A program made the position numbers and the translations under genes. Positions 13,601 through 28,600 of a stretch of 64,000 nucleotides of DNA are shown here, one piece after another (position 1 is the first letter of the stretch; each line of letters begins with the position of its first letter). The notes beneath the pieces are model-generated. The model was not told the DNA's origin. It ran no database searches and worked only from the letters and a program-made list of their open reading frames with translations. This stretch comes from Palaemon carinicauda (Eukaryota; Arthropoda; Malacostraca; Decapoda; Palaemonidae): NCBI RefSeq assembly GCF_036898095.1, contig NC_090768.1, forward strand, positions 44,431,984-44,495,983, given 5' to 3'.

Positions 13601-16600
13601 TTCCAGGCCTTTGAAAATACTCAATTTAGATCACCATCATCCGAGGCATTAAATATTTTAGTATACTAGTTAAATCGAAACAAGAACTCACATGTCAGAG
13701 GTTTTGGATCAACTATTATCCCGGCAAATCAATTGTCAACAATTTCACGTCACCTAAAATGTTCTTTCAGAAAGCAAGGTTAACAGCAATATATCTACCA
13801 AGTAAAGATTATCTTTCTTGTCAGTACCTTTGTTAAACTAAAGGGGCACTCAGTAGAGGGCAGACCTCTGCCGTGGCAGCATATTTCTCGTACTTGACCA
13901 TACCATTTATCAATTGGCGTGAATTTTTATACACTCAAATATGAAGCAAGTTTGAGGTCTGTGTCACAACAATGTCCAAACTTATGGCTGATTACGGGAA
14001 TTGGAAATTTTGCTTGACCGTGACTTTGACCTTACAAAATTTAATAATTTTCAGCTTTTTACACAACAGCTAATCCCTGCAAGTTTCATTACTCTACGAA
14101 TAAAATTGTGGTCAGGAAGCTGTTCACAAACAAACATACACACTCACACAAATTACAAACACACAAACAGGTAATAATGTCCCTATTAATTCTCCATTGG
14201 GAAAAAAAAAAAAAAAAAAACTTCCACCGGAGATCCTGATTGCTTTTCTAAGGTAAAAATTACAACTAACATAACTACGTTAACCAACCTAGTGGAACCC
14301 TTGTATTTTCAAAAGCTAAAATTAGCATTTTGATTTATAGCATTTCATATGCAGTTATCCCAGCATTGTAAACAGACTAAATAAAATGGTTCTGGGTCTT
14401 CATGATTCAAACCCCATCAAACAGGATGGCTTTATATCTCTTCTCCAAAGGAAATTCTTGGGTTCTTGTATAAGGATACTTTGTATACAGTATCTTGAAA
14501 TCACATGTTAACCCTTTTACCCCCAAAGGACGTACTGGTACGTTTCACAAAACCCATCCCTTTACCCCCATGGACGTACCGGTACGTCCTTGCAAAAAAA
14601 TGCTATAAAATTTTTTTTTTCATATTTTTTTCCAAGAGAATGAGACCAACCTGACCTCTCTATGATAAAAATTAAGGCTGTTAGAGCAATTTTAAAAAAA
14701 ATATACTGCAAAATGTGCTGGAAAAAAATAACCCCCTGGGGGTTAAGGGTTGGAAATTTCCAAATACCCCGGGGGGTAAAAGGGTTAAGGATGGAGGGTG
14801 GGGAGGGAGTGAAGAGGGCATGGGAGGAACCTGTAAAGTAGAGAAGATCAAGAGGGACCCAGAGAATTAAATGGTGGGATAAGGTGAAGGATGATATGGA
14901 GAGAAGAGGTTCGTTGGAAGAGGATACCATTGATCGAAGGCATTGGAGAGGGCGCATCAGGCAACCGACCCCTTAATGTAGGGATAACGGTGGGGAGGGG
15001 AAGAAGAATAAAAGCACTACGCAAGTATGTCGTCTTTCCAATGATATAAAGACTAAATCTGTCTCGTAAGCAAATCACCACCCATCACCCTACCGAGTTC
15101 TTGCTTTAAATATTCTTGTAACTAAGAACAATAAAAGGCCATCCTTATGAAAACCCTTTCAAGCTTTGGAGGATAGTTTAAGGCTTACTTAAGTAATTAT
15201 TTAACCAAACATACACACACACAAACACACATCTCATCTTTTCTAATGAGCTAAAATTCAGCATGTATCACATTGCAGAAAAATGTAACAACTAAATGAA
15301 AGCCTAACATTCTACAGGTGATAAATAGTGCAAAGCCAAATAAAAATAGGCAGTGATTATTGCAAATTAGGAATAATGAAATCAACAGTCCACCATCATA
15401 ACTAGTAAATATTCAATTAAAGCAAAAGAAATATTTAACTACAAGCAGGATCTTGAAGAAACAATATAGCCCAAAAGATGTTTTTGTTAAGCTTAAAACA
15501 TCTCACATTAACATTGAGGGTATTTAATCAAAAGCAGTAAGCAATGACAGCTAGCAAAGACATGACGTTAAAATGGGCCACATCGTATCCGCAAGATCTC
15601 TTTGCTTCTTTATCTTAAGAGAAAGCAGCAGTACCTTAGCCAAAGCCGTGAGGTCTAAGATGCTGGAGGAGACAGCACCAGATGTTTCTGAGGGAGTGTT
15701 TGTGACAGCTGTATTCTGCAATGAAACAAAGCACTTATTGGAAAATGCTCAGAGCTTCCTTGATCTTGTCAGGTCAACTAAAAGTCCTAAGGTGGTTAGA
15801 CAGGCAATATTCCTATAAATGAACAGTACATTTAAAAAGACGAGAACTTTAGGAACTCTAGGACTTTTCTATAATAAAATCCCCTTAATTCAAGGAGTAC
15901 ATGACCTATTTATGACTAGCATGACTGACTGATACATAATCCCTTCATAAAAGGAAGTTTAAGTCCCTACATTCTGATATAAAAATAATCTTGGATCACA
16001 GATATGCTATTATATAATGACTGACCAAAACAGGTGGCAATAATTTGTCAAAAGTGAATCTCTAAACAAAATAAACAGTGTCATAATTTCCAAGGAATGT
16101 AATGTGATGTGCAACAATATAGTGAATACAGTTTTAACAATAGCCCAAAACCAGAAGCTCAACCAACTACCAAAACCTTACCAACGAATGACACGCTCCT
16201 TTCAGCAACTATGTTCTCACACTACAAAATTCATTCGCTTTACACACACACACACATTCCAATACTTGGTGAAAGCCACTCCATTTTCTACATTATGAAA
16301 TGAACGATCGGTTATCATCCAACTTTAAAACAATGATTACAATTTCTTTGACTTGAGGGACCCTAGATCACATGTATAACCATAAAAATGTAACATATTT
16401 GCATTAAAACCTTTTAGAGAGATCAACATTAAAAACAAAATCCATGAGTATTTAAAAGCCAGTGAGCATATTGGAAAACTAACAGTAAAAAGAATATTTG
16501 ATTTCTCGCCACAGGCTTCCAGTACACGATACAAAAGCAGTGGAAATTGAAAATAATTTCATGTGGTGTGATTGATATTATTTATTCATACAATCAGCGC

Positions 16601-19600
16601 AGACACTTATATGTTCATCATTGAATTATACATATACTAGTGAAGAATATATATTTCCTATAGCTTTTCAATAGAGTACAAGTATTACATAATCTTCTGC
16701 AATCACTTCAAAATGTCATATGAAATATCAATTTAAAATAATTTTAGTTTAAAGGCTTAAAGGTTTAAAGGCCGATCATGAATGGAAGAGGCAAGGGAAA
16801 GTGACATTGCCCTATCAAGCAGGACAATGCCCTTGAGACTGACCAAATATACATATGATCAGCGCCCAAGACCCCTTTCCACCCAAGCTAGGACCAAGGA
16901 GGGCCAGGCAATGGCTGCTGATAACTCAGCAGATAGACCTATAGACTCCCCCAAACCCCCCATCCTTTGCTCGCAAGGATGGTTAGGTTGCAGCGACCAA
17001 AGAAACCAACAAGTTTGAGCAGGACTCGAACCCCAGTCTGGCGTTCTCCAGTCAGGGACGTTATCACATTGGTCACCACAACCCTAAACTGAGTTTAATA
17101 TCTAATTCAACAGCCTTTTGTTTACTTCGAGTATTCTTTATCAATAAGAATATCACACGTCACTTGTACCATACTCTAAAACATTTTTACGTAGATAAAG
17201 AGGAACAAGATCACTAATGCAACATCTGGCAATTCTTCTCCAAGTTATTCACATTGAGACAATATTTTTTGGACATTTCTGCCAGTATAAAATAAAATAA
17301 CCTATTTTTTTGGACATTTCTGCCGGTATAAAATAAAATAACCTATTAAAATGTCTTTCAAAGTAATAATTATTGTATTAATTTCATTGCAAACAGGCAC
17401 AAGAGAAAATTCTAGTCTCAAAATTATTACGAATTTTCAGTATTTTTCTTGACTGCAAAAAGCATAACTACATACAGTACTAATATATTTACCACAATAG
17501 TTGTTTGAATAAACTTTCTGAATTTAAAGTAGGAACAATCACCTTAACTATACAGTAAAGCATTGTCATGGAGAAGCACATAAGACGTGCAGGGTACAGT
17601 ACTACGTAAATTTGAATACAACATCAGTTTGAGAAGACCTAACCAACTGACAATCACAAGTCAGTTAATGCCATCCCATTTTACAAAACTGTTATAAGTA
17701 GCTGGTATTGTTAAGAGGATTAATATTGGTGAACAAGGACCATTACAAAACATTCATCAGGTATACTCCATGTGGGTCTTTTTGTTACAATTTCTAAAAT
17801 CTAACAGGGAAAATATAAAGAGGAAGAGTTTAAGAATATACATTTTTTTTTTAAATAAGCCAAATCATCCTTTCTAAACGCTCACCAGCAGAGCTTGTCT
17901 TCACCTGACAATAACTAAGATCTAAACAGATTTATAAGGTCATGGATAACTGGTGAACCTAGAAGGAAGCATGGAAAAACAACTGTTTTTACTATTCTTC
18001 TGTGTAATAGCTTTGTTTTTATACTTTTATGACAACAGCAGCTTGATATTAAGCCCTGTCCACACGATCGAGCATGCCCGACAGGCAAACAGTGATACCA
18101 GGCCACAATAGTGAGTGAAAATGAGGGTTGATGACGTCAGAAGCGGGAAAACTAAAGGCAGGGATCTGGCAACACTGTATGATGCCAGATCCCAGTCTGG
18201 TTTTCTCGCTTCTGTCATTAACCCTCATTCTTACTAACTATTGTGGCCTGGTATCACTGTTTGCCCGTCCTGTGGACAGGGCTTTAGAATCAAGTAAAAC
18301 AAAACACATTAAAATGCAACATTTCCATCTACATTTTTAAAAGCTAAACATAAATCAATATTATCAAAAGCTACTCTCCGCATTTTAAATTTACCTCTGA
18401 ATCGTATTTCTTAAGAGCACCTATTTGTTGGACTTCTATTCATATACCAAAAATTCGAAACACAATAAAATCATCCTAAACCTAATAAGAATCGTTCTTG
18501 GAAAAATAGAAGACTGAGCAAAATGCTTTCTTAAAAGACAAGACTTTGAAGTTGAAAAAACAAATCTTCAATTTGAGGATCTATTTTCCACTTAAAATCT
18601 ATCAAATAAACTATCGCTCAAAGGTCCATTACTACAATTAAGTGTCCATTTAATGATAAAAGTTCATATTTTTCATATCCAAAATAACCCTCTTCTATTT
18701 TTATTCCAGAAAAGAGATATATAAATGATAAGATTCACTAACTCTATGTAAGATAAACATGGTATGCTAAGAAAGAAATTTCTAAAATAATATTCCTGAA
18801 TAATAAGTATAACAAGAGACAGGCAACTTGGTTCAGACAGGATATGAAAGTTGAAGTCAGTCACGGTTTAAATTTAATTCTCATGTGTAACAGAGCAAAA
18901 TGCCTAATGAAAATACTTTTCTAGACCTTACCTTACAAAACTCAATTTTCCTTTCTTTGGCATAACAATGTTTCAAGATTCAATTCTGTTTTCTTTCTCT
19001 CGGCATGAAAAATACCGGAATAGCTACAAGTGGGAGTTTATATTAACCCTTTTACCCCCAGGCTATTTGGAAATTTCCAACCCTTAACCCCCAGGGGGTT
19101 ATTTTTTTCCCAGCACATTTTGCAGTATATTTTTTTTTAAATTGCTCTAACAGCCTCAATTTTTGTCATAGAGAGGTCAGGTTGGTCTCATTCTCTTGGA
19201 AAATGCCTGAATTTTCTCAAAAAAAAATTATCAAAAATATGAAAAAAAGATTTTATAGCATTTTTTTGCAAGGACGTACCGGTACGTCCATGGGGGTAAA
19301 GAGATGGCTTTTGTGAAACATACCAGTACGTCCTTTGGGAGTAAAAGGGTTAATTGGAAAAAGTGCTTTATATAACTGGTGCAGTAGAATTATAGCAACT
19401 TTCAAATCCGAATCTAAAAATATCCATACAATATAACAACCATAAGAGTTACACAAGCACCTATTTTCAATGACTTTACTGACCTATAGAAAAGCTAACT
19501 TTCAAAGCATTGTGATACTATCATATTAAGTTCTGAAAGAAAACTCTGCATTCCTTTCCCCTTTCCTATTTAGTAAAAAATGGACACAACCTTCATAAGT

Positions 19601-22600
19601 TTAACATGAGGAAAAGCCAGCCTGATGCAACAGGATGCTACATTAGCAAGAGTGTGTCTGCATATGGCTGATAACTTTTTTAGTCTACAAGGCGTGCCCC
19701 TTAAAATAACCCTTATTAAGAACAGCTATCCTATGACAATTTTTTTACTTACCAAAAATATTTTTCAGAATAAGGAAAATATTCTATTCAAATAATATCA
19801 ATCCTTTGCCTATGATGAATATGTTACAACTAACCTGTGCTAACTTAAAATTATTCACAAATTATCTATAAACGCTGAGCATTTATCCTTATAACTAGCA
19901 TCTCCATACAATGCATCATTCATGGTCTTTTGTCTCCCATAATAAAGAAAAGCAATTGTTCACGCATGCACACCCGCAGAACGTACCAGAAGGTACTACC
20001 CTCCACTTGCCTTTGGAACTGAAAACAGATACCCAAAGGCCTATCAATATACTGAACAACTTGATCACCTGCTTCTTAAATTACCGAACTAACTTTGCTT
20101 TCTTTAGGACTTCAACCTCTAGGAGTTGACCATGTCATTAACCCACCCAGATGAAATCCATCCCTCCCCCCAACCCCCATCCCCGAAGCCAAAGTGTGCA
20201 TTGAGCCCATGCCACGCAGGTTAAGCAGTCAGGTTCAGAGGAGTCTAGAGAGAGGAGATAGCAGCATGAAAAGAGTATAGCCCTTAATTTTCTTCTTCCT
20301 TTCCAACAAAAAAAAACTCGGTGGGTTTGTTGGGGCAGGATCTATAACCCCCAAAAGAAACTAGCTCCTTGACAGAAAGAACAAGAAAAGGAAACACTGA
20401 AAGATACAGAGGAATCTAAGAAGGCCTCAACTGAAGACTTCCAAGTACGAAGTTTCTACGACCTCTTATGGGAGAAGACAAAACTTATCTGCCGACCAAT
20501 TAAGGCACATCTCACAAGCATGCTAGGGAAAGGGACCTTTATTCAGTGGAGATATAAACAAGCTAAAACGTATTTGGTAGACCTTGGCAATTATGCTAAG
20601 GAATGACTGGAAGTTACAGGTTTAAGTGAATAAAAATATGAACGATACACAATAACACAAAACTAAATGATATAAAAGAAAAATTTACAAAATCCAAATT
20701 ACATAAATATACTGTACATGACCAAACCCCCCAGGAATGTGAAATGTTTGTACACTGAATGAATAATCTATTAAAAAACTCTGAAACACAGAAATTGAAC
20801 AATAAAACAAAAGGTGACGAGAAGAGATAAGAGATAAGATACGGAATGAGGTAATTAGGGGTACCACAGGAGTTAGAAAACTATCAGATAAGATCCAAGA
20901 AAGTAGACAGAGGTGGTACGGTCATGTCATGAGAAGAGACGAACAGTATATAGGGAGGAGAGTAATGGAAATGGAGGTACAGGGAACGAGAAGAAGAGGG
21001 AGACCTTCGATCAAAGGGATTAACCGGTGATGAGGTGTGGGACAGAGGTAGATGGAGAAAGCCGACCAGAAACATCGACCCCGCATAGAAGTGGGAAAAG
21101 ATGTACACAATAAAGAAGACAGAAGAGAAAAAGATGGATGTGGCAGAGATGAGAATGTCGAGATCGATGTGTGGGGTGACAAGAAGAGATAGATACGGAA
21201 TGAGGTAATTAGGGGTACCACAGTAGTTAGAGAACTATCAGATAAGATCCAAGAAAGTAGACTGAGGTGGTACGGCCATGTCATGAGAAGAGACGAACAG
21301 TATATTGGGAGGAGAGTAATGGAAATGGAGGTACAGGGAACGAGAAGGAGAGGGAGACCAAAGCGAAGGTGGGTGGACTGTATCAAGGATGACCTTCGAT
21401 CAAAGGGATTAACCGGTGATGAGGTGTGGGACAGAGGTAGATGGAGAAAGCTGACCAGAAACATCGACCCCACATAGAAGTGGGAAAAGATGTAGACAAA
21501 GAAGAAGAAGAAGAAGAAGAAGAAGAAGAAAACAAAAGGTATTCCCGTGGAAATTCGAAGTAACTACCACGAGGTAAGAAAACGACCAAACTCCTTACTA
21601 GATAAAAACAAAATTATGTCAGAACACAGAAGCGAAGTAGAGTTACAAATGGAAATAAATTACGGGAAATGATAGCTCAATGAAGATAAAGAATAAATGG
21701 TTTTCCTGGAAGAGGGCAAAGTAGATAGCCAAGCGAAGCATTATTAGTGGGTCTCGACATAGCCACTAGGGGTGTCTCTATATGGTAGTGGTGAAACTGG
21801 GATTTAGTACCACACGGGTAAGGAAATATAGGATTACAACAGGAGATTCAGTGAATAAAGGATAATGAATGAATGTAAACAACTATCCTTTTGACGAGAT
21901 ATTCTGGTAAAACTGTACATAAAATACTAGAGAAACACAAACTATGAGGAGGGTGGTTAGATTCTCCGGATGGGACCTAAGCAGGCATGAAAAATTGCTC
22001 TTCCATCCAGTATACAAACGTAGTGTCTCGGGACATTAAGCCCCCAAATATGGGCATATCATGACCGAATAGGTTGTGATAAAACAAATGAGAAATTTTT
22101 AGCTAACAGCCATAATCAACTTTCATTATGAAAAATAATTTTCTATCAACTTCCACTCATAATAGTAATCAAAGTTGTAAGATTAACTGACATTTGCTTT
22201 ACATAAAATACAGCATTGTACAACAAAGCTAAAATTTAAAAAAACATAAAAAAACCTTTATGTCTGGCAATCAATTCAATACAAAGTGTATGAAAAAAAA
22301 ATTCAAATTTTTTTACACCAAAACAGGGTGGAATTTACAACTCAGATGACAAAATAGCAAAACTTGACATGAGACTTCAAGCTAATACCTGCAGCTGACA
22401 GATGGTGCACATATATGCAAGTCCTAATTTGATTATGCTGAGTAACCAGAAACTAGGAATGTTCCTTTTTCTTTCTCCACACATATTTTATATAGACTGA
22501 CATATTCTCTACACAGAAGTTCCCAGATAGGTGGTTATGAATTCATGAATAGTCAGGAAAATAGCTATATCACGATGAAAAATAAAAAAGGGCATTGATA

Positions 22601-25600
22601 AATACCTCTACTAAACAGGAATTAGGATATTGTAACATGTGAAATACAGAAACAGAAGAGAATGGAAAAAACTTATTCCACTTCTGAAGTCACACAAGAA
22701 AAGTCCATAGAAAAGTTGGTAAAAAATTTCAAGGTTATAGGCGATTCTTTCTTTTTCAATCAATAAGCACGTACCTGGAACTTTAAATTGTCATACTTGT
22801 CAAGAAAATTAAGGTCATGATAACATACAGGCTAAAGTAAAGTTCAAGCCAATCAATTAAAATCAATGACAAACTAATTTGATATATCAGATCAACTAGA
22901 ATTCGGCAACTCAAGGACTGGAGTTCCCAATGTTCTAATACAATGAAAACCTGATAACATTTATATACTTGTGAATTACAAAGTCTATCAACTGAAGGCT
23001 GAGAAAATTAAATATTACCTCAACACTGAAATTTTCTGTATATTTAAAAAGGAACAGTAGAATGCACTCCAAAGATTTCCAAGGCTTTCATTAACAAAAA
23101 TAGTACTAAATTATTTTTCTTGTTTAGATAGGGGGCATTTAAAAGTAAATACAAAAATACAAACCATTTAAAAATATCTATCCTATATTTAATTTTGGCT
23201 TCTATGAAATATAAGTAGGATTACTAACTCCAAAAAACTACAATCAAACTTTTTCCCAAAGTTGTTGCAAAACATGTCAAATGATCTATTGCATCGAGAT
23301 GGTTTTGTCACAATATTCGACCTAAAACCACAACCTCAAATAAATGCTTCCGTAATATTACCCTCAATACCATATTAAAAAATTCTTGAAATATCAAATT
23401 TTTCAACAGAAACAGTCTCCAATTAAGCCAAACACAGTTATAACATTTATATTTTTTTTATTTAAAAGTTTCTCCAGATAAACTGAATGAGATACCCACC
23501 AATTAAAAACTTTCAAACTCATCAAACCTTATCTTACAATTATTTAAAACTTACTTGCTTTCGGTCCCTTGCTAGTGCACTAATAAAAAAAGTATAAAAA
23601 AAACACTTCATGCCCCTTTTGCCCTGCACGGGGTATCACCTACAATTTACATTATACGGCACTATGTAGGCAGTACTACAACTGCATTGCTCCTACCTCT
23701 ACACTTTATCTAATCCTTTTGTTTCTGGTTTCTTCCACACGTCTCCCTTTAACTTTACCTTGAACCTATCTAAAAAATAAAAAAAACACTTGAAGTCATA
23801 CTTCTGAGCCTATAAATAAGACAGCCAATTGTCTAATTCTTTATCATTGATAATAGCAGTACAGTAACAATATTGCACGAGGATGTTTACTGCCTGGACA
23901 GAGTAAATGGCTTTTACACTGTAATTTATAAAAATTTCACAACCTATAATGCCTTTCCTCTGACTCAAACACTTTCACCATCATTCTCTGGATATAGAAC
24001 AGATTATCATGAGCTAAGTGATGTGTAATCACTACAACATTCAATGTTCTTTGAAATGTTCTCTAAACCCTGTAACTCATGAATTTTTATTTGCTTTACT
24101 TCTCTTCCCGTGTACCACCTTCCCTTCTTTAAATTGGATCTTATAATTTTTGCAATTCATTTATGGGTTGGTTAGATTACATTATAATAACAGCATTACG
24201 GAATACAAAGATTATATTACGTTTTCACTATCTAGGAATTTGAGACATGTTATAGTTGTTTCTTCAATTCTAATAATGATGATAATTATAACAATTATAG
24301 TACAACACTTCGTTTACAAACATATCCTTCAAGGCCAGCCTTACAGTATTAGCTTTTTCAAAAAATTATACCATAGAATTTATCTTACCTTTTTGGCCTT
24401 AATTTTTTTTTTTTTTTTTTTTTTTTTTTGCTACAATGCACGGAAACATATCAATCACTTTCATCCCCGTTCCCATCCCTAAACTAAGGGATCAGTTGCA
24501 TCTACGCATCTTCTCCTACTATTTCTATCTAGAGTATCGTCCTCCATGAAACCTTTTTCTAAATTCTTTACTTTGTCACGCCATCCAATTTTCACATTCC
24601 ACCACAACATAATCATTTCTGTTACCTCAGATTCAAAGCCTCCCTCCTGGCTTACAAAATATATCCAAATAATTTTAAACTTACAAATCTAGGCCTCTTT
24701 TCTTTTAAAAGACTACTCATGAATGGCAGAGGCAGGGAACAGTAACATTGCCCTATCAAGCAGGACAATGCCCTAAAGACTGACCATATATTCATATGGT
24801 CAGCACCCAAGGCTCCTCTCCATCCAAGCTAGGACCAAGAAGGCCCAGGCAATGGCTGCTTCAGCAAATAGACCTATAGACTCCCCTAAAACCCCATCCT
24901 TAGCTCACAAGGATGGTGAGGTTGCAGCAACCAAATAAACTAATGAGTTTGAATGGGACTCAAAACCCAGTTTAGCGTTCACCAGTCAGGGACATTACGA
25001 CATCGGCCACCAAACCACTAAAAACATTTCATTAAGAATGTCATGCTTCTCTTCCGTGGTGAATAATAATACTGCATGATATTTCCCCTACTGATAAACT
25101 TGATCTATTACTATTTTCAGGTTCCCTCAAAGTAGCAGCTCTTCACAACACACTCATAGCACCTTAGATAGCCATAGACTTTATGCCAATTACAATATTG
25201 ATTAAATTCTCTCCTTGTACTGTATTACTAAAAACCAAAGAATTTACTTTGTCATGTTTTATTCCCTTATCTATTCCAGCCCGTCTTACTTATCAAATAT
25301 CCTTATTCAAAAATATATATATATACTGCACACAGTGCATCACTCTCGGGAACGTACCACAAAAAGCGTACTGTATTATACTAATATATGACACTGCAGA
25401 TAGTACTAAATGGTTGTCCTTCCAAGGCAAAACTTTTTTTAATATACTCTACATATTCATTGACCTTTTCCCACTGTAACGTCTCATTCGTGAAAACCAA
25501 ATTTTTCACCAATAACGTGAATCAAGTTATATGGTTAGATAGTCTAGCTAAAATAATGGTAGTTACACATCTGCATCTAAATATCTACTTATTATGTTTC

Positions 25601-28600
25601 AATTTTCACCCAGTTGTCTACGTTTCTTAATACCCTTTCTACTCTCGCCTTATCCCTATGGCATTTCACAACTATGAGCAACGAGGGGCATCCCCACCCT
25701 CCTCTATGCAAATCAAGACCAGATTCAGTCAGTTTTAACAATGAGCACCAACCCTTTATCAGATAATTTGGCTCCTAAGTCAGAGCCCTTTGAGGGAGGA
25801 TATTTTTCTCAACTCAGCAATAAACTACTGTATCCAAAGAAAGGACTTACATATTGTATTTCAATCAATTTAATTCCTCTCAATATCATTTTACATATTT
25901 TGTAAACTTTTCATGTAAATAAATGGAATAAAATTTGCAATAGCGGGAGTAGACAAATCATAACTAAAATAAGTCTAAAGACACTCAAAGGGATGATTTT
26001 CTGAGGGGAAGGGCAAGGATCACATTAATGATTCAAGAACAGAATACGCTATTCGGCACCTTTCAGCAATAACCTCTCTCAGTTGTTACATGCAGTACGT
26101 GATCCATTAAACTCTAAGTCCTAATCACAGCCAAATATAATATCCACCAATAATAGCTAAAATTTCCCATGAACTCACAACAGGATCTTAATGACCTACT
26201 GCTGACTTTGCTACCATGATAATGCTGATTATGTTAATTAAAATTAGACAGAAATAAACTGTTATTGAAAATATTTGAAATTAATTGCAAAGTCATTACA
26301 GAATACTAAAATGTAGGTACAGTATCCTCAAGAATATAAGAAAAACTGATTACATAATCAATGTAAGTCTGTAAAACTAGATTACCTGTTAACCCTTTTT
26401 CCCCCACCATAAGGTTAAATTTCGAGCACATTTTGCTATATAATTTTTTTAAATTGCTCTAAAAAGCTTAATTTTTGTCCTAGAGAGGTCAGGTTGGTCT
26501 CATTCTTTTGGAAAATGCCTGAAGTTTCTCAAAAAATTATCAAAAATATATAAAAATATGTAATTAATAGAGTTTTGCAAGAACGTACCGGTACGTCCTT
26601 TGGGGGTGAAAGGGTATTTACCTTTAAAATCTTACTTTTAAAAAATTAAAAGCAGGAAACTTATATAAAGAGAATATAAAAAATTAATCATAACTGATGT
26701 ACGCGAGTATATAAAAAAAGCACAATACTGTGCGCCATTTACTTCTACAATGTAGATGGGGTGTAAAAATATGGATATAAATCACAAATTAGAATCTTAC
26801 TGGTCTAGTTTAACAATGTTATTATCATTATTATCATTACTGAAGTATGTCCAGCCATGTAGAATAAGGCTTTATACAGTACTGTATATCGATTTTGGCA
26901 ACTTATGTATAAACGCAATAGTGTTGCAGTAAATTAAAAGCACATGATTTAAACTTGCCATTTAAATATGAGGGCACATATGGACTCTCAGCATACCTTA
27001 ATCTGGATGCCATATACCCTTCACTATCGAGATTCTTTACAAGTCAACAGTTATTTTCCACATCTTTAGCTCCACACTAATCTCTGGAGAGATCTCTTGT
27101 AATTAGTTGTTATTAAGTGACCAACTTGTGCGGTCACTATACACGGCAACAAACACAAGCGTCTATCCTCTACACAGAAGTATAGCCCAATGGTTGCAGG
27201 GAGGTCTAAAGCAAAGCTCCCACTAATGGCATAGGATCTAACGCTTCACCCAAAATCTCTCTGGTCAAGGTAAGACTGAACCAAATATTCGTCATTAAAA
27301 AAAGGATCTGTCTGTAAATGTGAAAGGCGTAACTTCAAAGTTTGAATTCTTTCACGGCTTATACTCTAATAAATTTCTGAAATCCTGAAATTGAACAATT
27401 AAGGATGGTATTTGTGAAGTAAATTTACAGTTATACGAAGAGGAGGAGGAAGCAAGACTCAATGACAGCCTGCACAACAAACTTACATTCAAGCACGTTC
27501 ATCCAGTTTTAATTTCCGGAGTTCAAAGTAGGTAAGGATGATTTCCCATTAAGCAGGTTCACGTATAAAGCTCATACTTTGGCCACTTATCTATTTTCTT
27601 ATTTCCTTGCTCTATTAAAAGGTATTGTTTGTTTTTATACATCTTTTACTTTACTGATTTCCTTTCCTTTTGGAGGTCTTGGGTTTGTAGAATGTGGTTA
27701 TTCCCAGTAGGGTTGCTGAGTTGCTAATAATAATAATAACAAACAATGATGATGATAATAATAATAAAGATAATCCCATTAAAAAATATCATTTAAACCA
27801 CATTAGTGTAAATCTGTGACAACTACCTTTATCATGTATCCCGATTTTCAATATCAAGAAATTAAACAATCCTCTTATTTAAAACTAAATGCAACCATAG
27901 ATAATGTGCATATCAACTTTCATAAAACTTCTACTACAGTACATTTTCAGCTACTATATTTCAATAATTAAAGATACAAAGTGCTCATAATTCCTCTCAT
28001 TCAGTTATAAAGGAAGCATGCATCACATCGATTACACCGACTTACACGATTCTGTCCCTTACAAAGTGGTGTACGAGTATGTTTGAAATGGAAATTTAAT
28101 GATTTCTTATAAGATTCTAAATTCTCTGTTAATTAAGCTCTCTTAACAGCAGTCTTCTAAATAATCTCTTTAGCAGATAAAACTTTAATCCAAATTCTAT
28201 TTGCTGTCTCAATATTCAAATCCATTTTGTAAGAGATATTCCACACAGTACCACACACAAGAGATTCCCCTCTAAAAAAAAAAAAAATTGTTTACAAGGT
28301 TCTAAATAAAATACTAAATATTTCCAAAGTACTCGATATATGGAGGACATATCATTCAGTACCAAATACTTACTTAGGGTCAATATATTATCAACTACAA
28401 CAGTGCAGATACATGTGAAACTCCCTATACTCTGCACCCGAATCTAAACCCATGCTCTTACAGCTAAGAAAAACAAATTATAAAAGTTAATCCAACAAAC
28501 TTACACTAGATACAATATTGGGTAATGTGTTCCCAACATTAGAAGCCAACTGGTTTGAAGAAGCCGCAGTAGAAGTCACATCAGGAGCAGTGCCAGAATG

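Larger units (their letters stand above)
9384..15634 (-). other. 6.25-kb intron rich in repeats
   Basis: Holds a LINE tail next to the exon, two copies of a 'tcaaaggtcaaggtcac'-type repeat, LINE ends, a tRNA-derived SINE and two TTAA-MITEs, all listed separately. 9645-10385, 10800-11845, 12410-13060, 13380-13830, 14190-14505 and 15020-15634 show nothing recognisable beyond AT-rich sequence. Confidence 0.6.
15716..28504 (-). other. 12.8-kb intron, largest in the gene
   Basis: Recognised inserts: SINEs at 16760-17090 and 24705-25025, a TTA-MITE at 18052-18283, TTAA-MITEs at 19043-19353 and 26389-26617, and a duplicated LINE end at 20820-21535. A 41-bp unit is repeated twice at 17265-17345 (GGACATTTCTGCC block). 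A long poly-T lies at 24402-24430. The stretches 15720-16755, 17350-18045, 19360-20815, 21540-24700, 25030-26385 and 26620-28500 are AT-rich with nothing I can name. Confidence 0.6.

Noticed and set aside
14562..14957. 131-codon minus-strand ORF
   Set aside because: Spans the junction of a TTAA-MITE and an antisense LINE end; not a gene.
20922..21589. Minus-strand ORFs of up to 183 codons
   Set aside because: Antisense of the duplicated LINE C-terminus, whose plus strand encodes a recognisable reverse-transcriptase end.
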